The translations under genes were made by a program, and so were the position numbers. A stretch of DNA of 64,000 nucleotides from an uncultured Cohaesibacter sp. (lineage in GTDB: Bacteria > Pseudomonadota > Alphaproteobacteria > Rhizobiales > Cohaesibacteraceae): positions 62,001 through 126,000 of the forward strand of contig NZ_OY782764.1 of NCBI RefSeq assembly GCF_963678225.1. Reading direction: 5' to 3'. The stretch's first letter is position 1, and each line of letters opens with the position of its first letter. Positions 60,491 to 64,000 of this stretch are shown here, one piece after another. The notes under the pieces are model-generated. The model was not told where the DNA came from, searched no databases, and worked only from the letters and a program-made list of their open reading frames with translations.

Positions 60491-61825
60491 TTATCCGCGC
60501 AAATCTGCCACCACAGGCCTTCGCAGCGCTAGAAACGCCGGGATCATGGCAAGACAGACGGTCAGGCTGTCAAAGGCTGCCACCAAATGAAATTCCGGCC
60601 AGCTCAGGATCACTTCGACAAGAATATTGGTTCGGGCGCTAACTATGCCGGAAATGACGCGTGTCGACGCGAAGCCCAGAAGGATACCCAAAGCAGAACC
60701 AGCCAAAATGAGCACGGCAGCAAAACTCCAGACAATCGAAAACAGAAAGCGGCGTGGCGCACCAATGGCACGCAGTAAGGCCAACCGGCGCGAGAAGAGC
60801 TTGGTCAGAATGACGAGTCCGGTCAAAACACCCGCAGTCACAAGAATCTGGGTGACAACCGCCATTACCGACATCACCTCACGCACATCTCCCAAGACGC
60901 TATGGAGCTGAGAAAGAACTGCGCCGGGGAAATATGCCATGCTGTCCTTGTTGGTGAAAGCATTCTTGAGCGCATAATTTGCCCAAAGCTGTTTGGTATG
61001 AACCAGAATGGAGGGCGTTCCGGGGAATGTTGCCGGATCAAACGGAGAGCCAAGCGCGGACGGCTCATCCAGCCCGTGGCCGTTGCCAAGGCCATGCACC
61101 ATCCAGACCGCCTCGACAGGCACCAGAATGGCCTGATCCCACGGGCTACCGGTCTTTTCCATGCGACCGGTCACCACAAATTCTGATCCTTCATGCGCCT
61201 CCGCGTCGGCGCCATCACCATGCCCATGCGCCGGGGTAAAGCGATCACCCAGAGACAGCGGCACATCGGCCCCGATCACAGCCTCGGAATAAGTCCCGAA
61301 CAGAACGCCTTCTTTAAGCGAACCACTCAGATGGTCGACAAATGTAATTGTCGTGCCCACAACGGGCGACCCCTTGAAACTATCGCCAAAGGCAATTGGC
61401 GCGGCAAAATCCACCTGCTTGTGGGTCGCAATGCGGTCATAAAGCGCACCATCCAGCAACGGCATATCGGAGGCTTGCAAATAGACCGTTGCCAACACAT
61501 TGGTCAATTCACTGCCCGGCGCGGCAACCACAAGATCGAATTTTTCTGCAGCCCGTGCCGTGCCCTTGCGCAACCCCCGCTCCTGCGCAATAAGCCCGAC
61601 GCCCAGCGCAACAGAAACGGCGATCAACAACACGAATACCAGATTGGACCAACGAAATTGCCAGAGCATGGCCTTAACCAGAGCATAAGGAAGCATACCA
61701 CGCACGACCAGAAAGCCGACAATCAGGCAGGGAAGTATATAAAGAATGAGTAATGCGCCATCTTGCATATCAGGCGAGAGCAGATCCCACCAAGACGAGA
61801 TATAGTCATAATAGAAATCAGACAT
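60491..61825 (-). CDS. FtsX/MacB-type ABC transporter permease
   Basis: 444 residues from ATG 61825 (GGGAGG six bases upstream). There is a membrane segment near residue 25 (ALLILYILPCLIVGFLVV), then LVFVLLIAVSVALGVGLIAQ near residue 65, a ~200-residue periplasmic domain (LVVAAPGSELTNVLATVY; FDHLSGSL-like segments; a His-rich AHGHGDGADAEAHEG near residue 200), and three C-terminal membrane segments ending LRRPVVADLRG. This is the topology of LolC/MacB-type mechanotransmission permeases, which act on periplasmic or lipoprotein substrates rather than importing solutes. The His-rich periplasmic loop and the His-rich protein downstream suggest a metal-linked task. Overlaps the ATPase gene by 8 bases. 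Confidence 0.85.
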   Translation of the reverse strand: MSDFYYDYISSWWDLLSPDMQDGALLILYILPCLIVGFLVVRGMLPYALVKAMLWQFRWSNLVFVLLIAVSVALGVGLIAQERGLRKGTARAAEKFDLVVAAPGSELTNVLATVYLQASDMPLLDGALYDRIATHKQVDFAAPIAFGDSFKGSPVVGTTITFVDHLSGSLKEGVLFGTYSEAVIGADVPLSLGDRFTPAHGHGDGADAEAHEGSEFVVTGRMEKTGSPWDQAILVPVEAVWMVHGLGNGHGLDEPSALGSPFDPATFPGTPSILVHTKQLWANYALKNAFTNKDSMAYFPGAVLSQLHSVLGDVREVMSVMAVVTQILVTAGVLTGLVILTKLFSRRLALLRAIGAPRRFLFSIVWSFAAVLILAGSALGILLGFASTRVISGIVSARTNILVEVILSWPEFHLVAAFDSLTVCLAMIPAFLALRRPVVADLRG

Positions 61826-62504
61826 TGCGCACCTCCCCGACCAATCGCCCATCTTCGATGTCGATGATCCGGTCCATGCGTTCGTGCAAATGATGATCAT
61901 GGCTAACGGCGATCAGCGTCTTCTTTTCCTGCCGGACAAGAGCAACCAGATCATCAATCAGCTGATCTGCAACCTTGCGATCAAGGCTCGCGGTTGGTTC
62001 ATCGGCCAAAATGACAGCGGGATCATGAGCCAACGCTCTGGCAATTGCGACGCGCTGACGTTCCCCGCCAGAAAAGCTGGCAATTGTCCGCTGCGTCAGG
62101 TCCTTGATATTGAGTTTTTGCAGCGTGCTCCGCGCTCTTTCCAAGAGCGCAGCATGCCTCGTACCATGCAGATAGCCGGTAGCGATGGCTGCATTGGATA
62201 AGGCATCGAGTTCTTCAAACAGCAGAAAATCCTGAAACACCATACCAACACTGGAGCGGCGAAATTGGGCGCACGCCTCTTCGCCCATGGTTGAAAGCTC
62301 CGCGTCCCCCCAGCGCACCTGTCCCTGCGCCACATTGGCCAATCCGGCCAGCGCATAAAGCATGGTCGACTTGCCCGCTCCGGATGGCCCTCTGATCCCG
62401 ACGGTCTCTCCGGGATGAACCACCAACTCCTCGACGGTCAACAGCGTGCGCCCGCGCTCGCCCGAGACCAGCAAGCCCCTTACAGACAGTTCCAGCGAAT
62501 CCAT
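61818..62504 (-). CDS. ABC transporter ATP-binding protein (LolD/MacB type)
   Basis: 228 residues from ATG 62504; in-frame codons further upstream overlap the preceding gene. Walker A GIRGPSGAGKSTMLYALAGL near residue 36, Q-loop VGMVFQDFLLFEELDALSNA near residue 86, signature FSGGERQRVAIARAL near residue 144, Walker B VILADEPTASLD near residue 166, and the switch His in LIAVSHDHHLHERMDRI near residue 197. It is the size and type of ATPase that pairs with FtsX-like permeases, and its stop overlaps the permease start. Confidence 0.92.
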   Translation of the reverse strand: MDSLELSVRGLLVSGERGRTLLTVEELVVHPGETVGIRGPSGAGKSTMLYALAGLANVAQGQVRWGDAELSTMGEEACAQFRRSSVGMVFQDFLLFEELDALSNAAIATGYLHGTRHAALLERARSTLQKLNIKDLTQRTIASFSGGERQRVAIARALAHDPAVILADEPTASLDRKVADQLIDDLVALVRQEKKTLIAVSHDHHLHERMDRIIDIEDGRLVGEVRNV

Positions 62505-62508
62505 GCCC

Positions 62509-62958
62509 TTATACCCGCCGATATTGCGCGTTTTCCAGCCGCACCATGCTGTAGAAGCCTGTCTCCGGATCGGAATAGCCGCCCAAATGAAGCCGCCCAT
62601 CGACAACGATGCGCTTGTTGAAAGGAATGACATCAACAATCCGGCGCGCATAGATCGCCAGAATATCGTCAGGCCAATCTGCTTCCGGCTCACAGAAGGG
62701 ACACACGGCCATCGGCATTTTCGTCAAAACAAAGAATTTTGATTCCGCCTTCAGGGGCGGCGCCATGAAGCCATTGACAGAAATGACCTGCCCTTCATGC
62801 TCCTTGGCAAAGTCGGAGAATGACAGATCCTTGTTATAGAGCTCACGCATTTTGATGGATTTTGGGGCAGCGAGCACAGACGGCGTCAGCGACAGCCCCA
62901 GCAGACCACCGCCAGCAACGGCTGCAGATCCTTTAAGAAGCGCACGACGATCCAACAT
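62509..62958 (-). CDS. Tat-exported small protein, DUF3299-like
   Basis: 149 residues from ATG 62958 (GAGGGA site). The N-terminus LDRRALLKGSAAVAGGGLLG is a twin-arginine signal (RRxLLK) with cleavage near VLAAP, so the protein is folded before export. The mature part contains an OB-like region: EGQVISVNGFMAPPLKAESK, FFVLTKMPMAVCPFCEPEAD with CPFC, and KRIVVDGRLHLGGYSDPETG. The CxxC may bind metal or be redox active. First gene of the ABC operon, four bases from the ATPase gene. I recognise the DUF3299-type layout but no function. Confidence 0.72.
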   Translation of the reverse strand: MLDRRALLKGSAAVAGGGLLGLSLTPSVLAAPKSIKMRELYNKDLSFSDFAKEHEGQVISVNGFMAPPLKAESKFFVLTKMPMAVCPFCEPEADWPDDILAIYARRIVDVIPFNKRIVVDGRLHLGGYSDPETGFYSMVRLENAQYRRV

Positions 62959-63025
62959 GATATCCCTCTCTTTCAAACGACATGTTGCAAGCCTCAGCCC
63001 AAGCGGGCAGTTTGGCAGTCTGTCT

Positions 63026-63081
63026 GCCCCTCTCCGACGAGGGGCCAACAAAGCAAACAAAGAGGGGCTGATGCCCCTCTT
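63026..63081 (-). terminator. Tandem hairpins after alkaline phosphatase gene
   Basis: The hairpin AAGAGGGGC (63060-63068) / GCCCCTCTT (63073-63081) is followed on the minus strand by TTGTTTGC and then by a second hairpin GCCCCTC (63026-63032) / GAGGGGC (63039-63045). It lies between the phosphatase gene and the ABC operon and probably terminates the former. Confidence 0.7.
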
Positions 63082-63108
63082 CTTTTTCGTACAGGTGCCA
63101 AATCAAGC

Positions 63109-64000
63109 TTATTCAGCCGTCGCGGCCTGAAGCATGACATGGAAGATTTCATTCTGTTCGATGGTGGAATCAAACAGGTGCGACCAAGGGCCACGACCAT
63201 AAACAGCAACATCTTCGCCAGAATGGGATTCAGAAGACAGCGGGATCAGGGACTGCTGAACATAATCGATATCCATTGCCTGTTCCTGCGTAACCTCAGG
63301 GCGAGATCCCGAGCCATCTTCACCCAGAATGGAACCAGGACCATTGAGGAAGCCAACAACGGTGTAAGGTTTGCCGTCCTTGCCCATCAGTGGTTTATCA
63401 GAATGCCTGGTGCCAGCTGGATCGATATCGTAGCACAGGCCCAAAACGTCAGACCCACGACCGCAATAGCCGTTGAAAGCAATCGCATGCTCATGGTCGG
63501 CGGTGACGACAATCAGGGTTTCCTGCGGATCGGTCATTTCAACGGCTTTGGCAATCGCTTCAGCGAAGGCAACACCATCGGTGACCGTACGCGCAGCGTT
63601 ACCAGCATGGTTGGCATGGTCAACACGACCTGCTTCAATGGTCAGGAAGTAGCCATTCTTCGAACCGTCCAGAGCCTTGATGCTGGCTTCGGTCATTTCA
63701 GCCAGAGAAGGCTCTCCGGTGCGGTCTGCTTCATATTTCATGTGAGAGGATTCAAACAGGCCAAGAACCGGCTTGCTCCAATCGGCAGATGCGAAGGTCT
63801 TGTCATCCCAGATATACTGGATGCCAGCAGCTTTGGCTTCTTCAATCAGATTCTTACCATCCGTGCGCTTGCCGCTTTTGCCTTCTTCACCCTTGGTCTC
63901 TTTGGTGATGAAGTTGCGACGACCACCGCCCATGGCGATATCGACAGCACCGGATTTCATCACGTCGATGAGCTGGACGGCAATGTCTTTCTGGCCACAG
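63109..64000 (-). CDS. phoA: Alkaline phosphatase, PhoA family (partial, N-terminus outside window)
   Basis: About 297 C-terminal residues are visible, starting in CGQKDIAVQLIDVMKSGAVD; the frame is open to the window edge, so the true start lies beyond 64000. Periplasmic metal-dependent phosphomonoesterase. Motifs: DIAMGGGRRNF, the metal-binding YFLTIEAGRVDHANHAGNAA and TLIVVTADHEHAIAFNGYCG with the conserved Asp/His ligands, and SHSGEDVAVYGRGPWSHLFD near the end with the last zinc His. It is transcribed toward the metal ABC operon but separated by two hairpins. Confidence 0.93.
   Translation of the reverse strand, partial: CGQKDIAVQLIDVMKSGAVDIAMGGGRRNFITKETKGEEGKSGKRTDGKNLIEEAKAAGIQYIWDDKTFASADWSKPVLGLFESSHMKYEADRTGEPSLAEMTEASIKALDGSKNGYFLTIEAGRVDHANHAGNAARTVTDGVAFAEAIAKAVEMTDPQETLIVVTADHEHAIAFNGYCGRGSDVLGLCYDIDPAGTRHSDKPLMGKDGKPYTVVGFLNGPGSILGEDGSGSRPEVTQEQAMDIDYVQQSLIPLSSESHSGEDVAVYGRGPWSHLFDSTIEQNEIFHVMLQAATAE

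Overview
The window is about 54% GC by eye and looks like chromosomal DNA of an alphaproteobacterium, most likely a marine or host-associated member of the Hyphomicrobiales (Cohaesibacter/Stappia-like). This placement is inferred from a ChvE-GguA-GguB type sugar transporter, a MaoC-phosphotransacetylase fusion, a BKACE/SSS/IclR locus and a UxaC-TRAP-KdgF uronate operon. No rRNA, tRNA, IS element, prophage or CRISPR array was seen. Nearly every gene is catabolic, so the window reads as a carbohydrate and organic-acid utilisation region.

Layout. (1) 1-8.04 kb: amino-sugar/cell-wall-sugar locus. A sugar ABC permease (cut by the window edge), its binding protein and a MurQ-type etherase run on the minus strand. 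A GntR/HutC regulator, a SIS-type glucosamine-6-P deaminase-like protein, NagA, a ROK kinase and a CutC-family protein diverge from them on the plus strand. (2) 8.7-24.5 kb: acid/ketone-body locus. It holds a cyclase-family hydrolase, an Ldh2-type oxidoreductase, an unusual HAD fusion, an IclR regulator, thiolase, MaoC-Pta, a beta-keto acid cleavage enzyme (BKACE), an SSS symporter with two tiny membrane proteins, a 3-hydroxyacyl-CoA dehydrogenase-like enzyme, an SDR, a cupin and a two-subunit 3-oxoacid CoA-transferase. Together they suggest that an unidentified beta-hydroxy/beta-keto acid is imported, oxidised and cleaved to acetoacetate, which is activated and thiolysed to acetyl-CoA. (3) 24.9-27.8 kb: CHAD - ParA-like ATPase - CYTH, a tightly coupled operon with a polyphosphate flavour. 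(4) 27.95-32.4 kb: galE-galT-galK with a divergent EbgR-like LacI regulator. (5) 32.5-34.3 kb: pyrC-pyrE. (6) 34.5-44.1 kb: L-arabinose regulon, with araB divergent from an AraC-family regulator, then araA, araD and chvE-gguA-gguB. (7) 45.0-58.6 kb: hexuronate and unsaturated-uronate operon (uxaC, dctPQM TRAP transporter, kdgF, kduI, uxuA, uxaA, uxaB, kduD, kdgK, eda) with a divergent GntR/FCD regulator. (8) 58.9-64 kb: an orphan PxpA, a metal-flavoured ABC operon (Tat-exported small protein, ATPase, FtsX-type permease, His-rich PCuAC-like protein), and the C-terminal part of an alkaline phosphatase.

By-eye regulatory signals tie the modules together. TATGGAcGAT-type sites recur near araB/araC, araD and chvE. 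Three copies of ACTrATATrCCAGT flank the uronate regulator. An 18-bp near-identical motif lies upstream of both the cupin/SDR/3HCDH operon and the CoA-transferase operon, with a core copy before the thiolase. Most transcription units end in a clear hairpin plus T-run, which helps define the operons. The best candidates for undescribed biology are the CHAD-ParA-CYTH operon, the BKACE pathway with its symporter microproteins, and the HAD fusion with an unrecognised N-terminal half.
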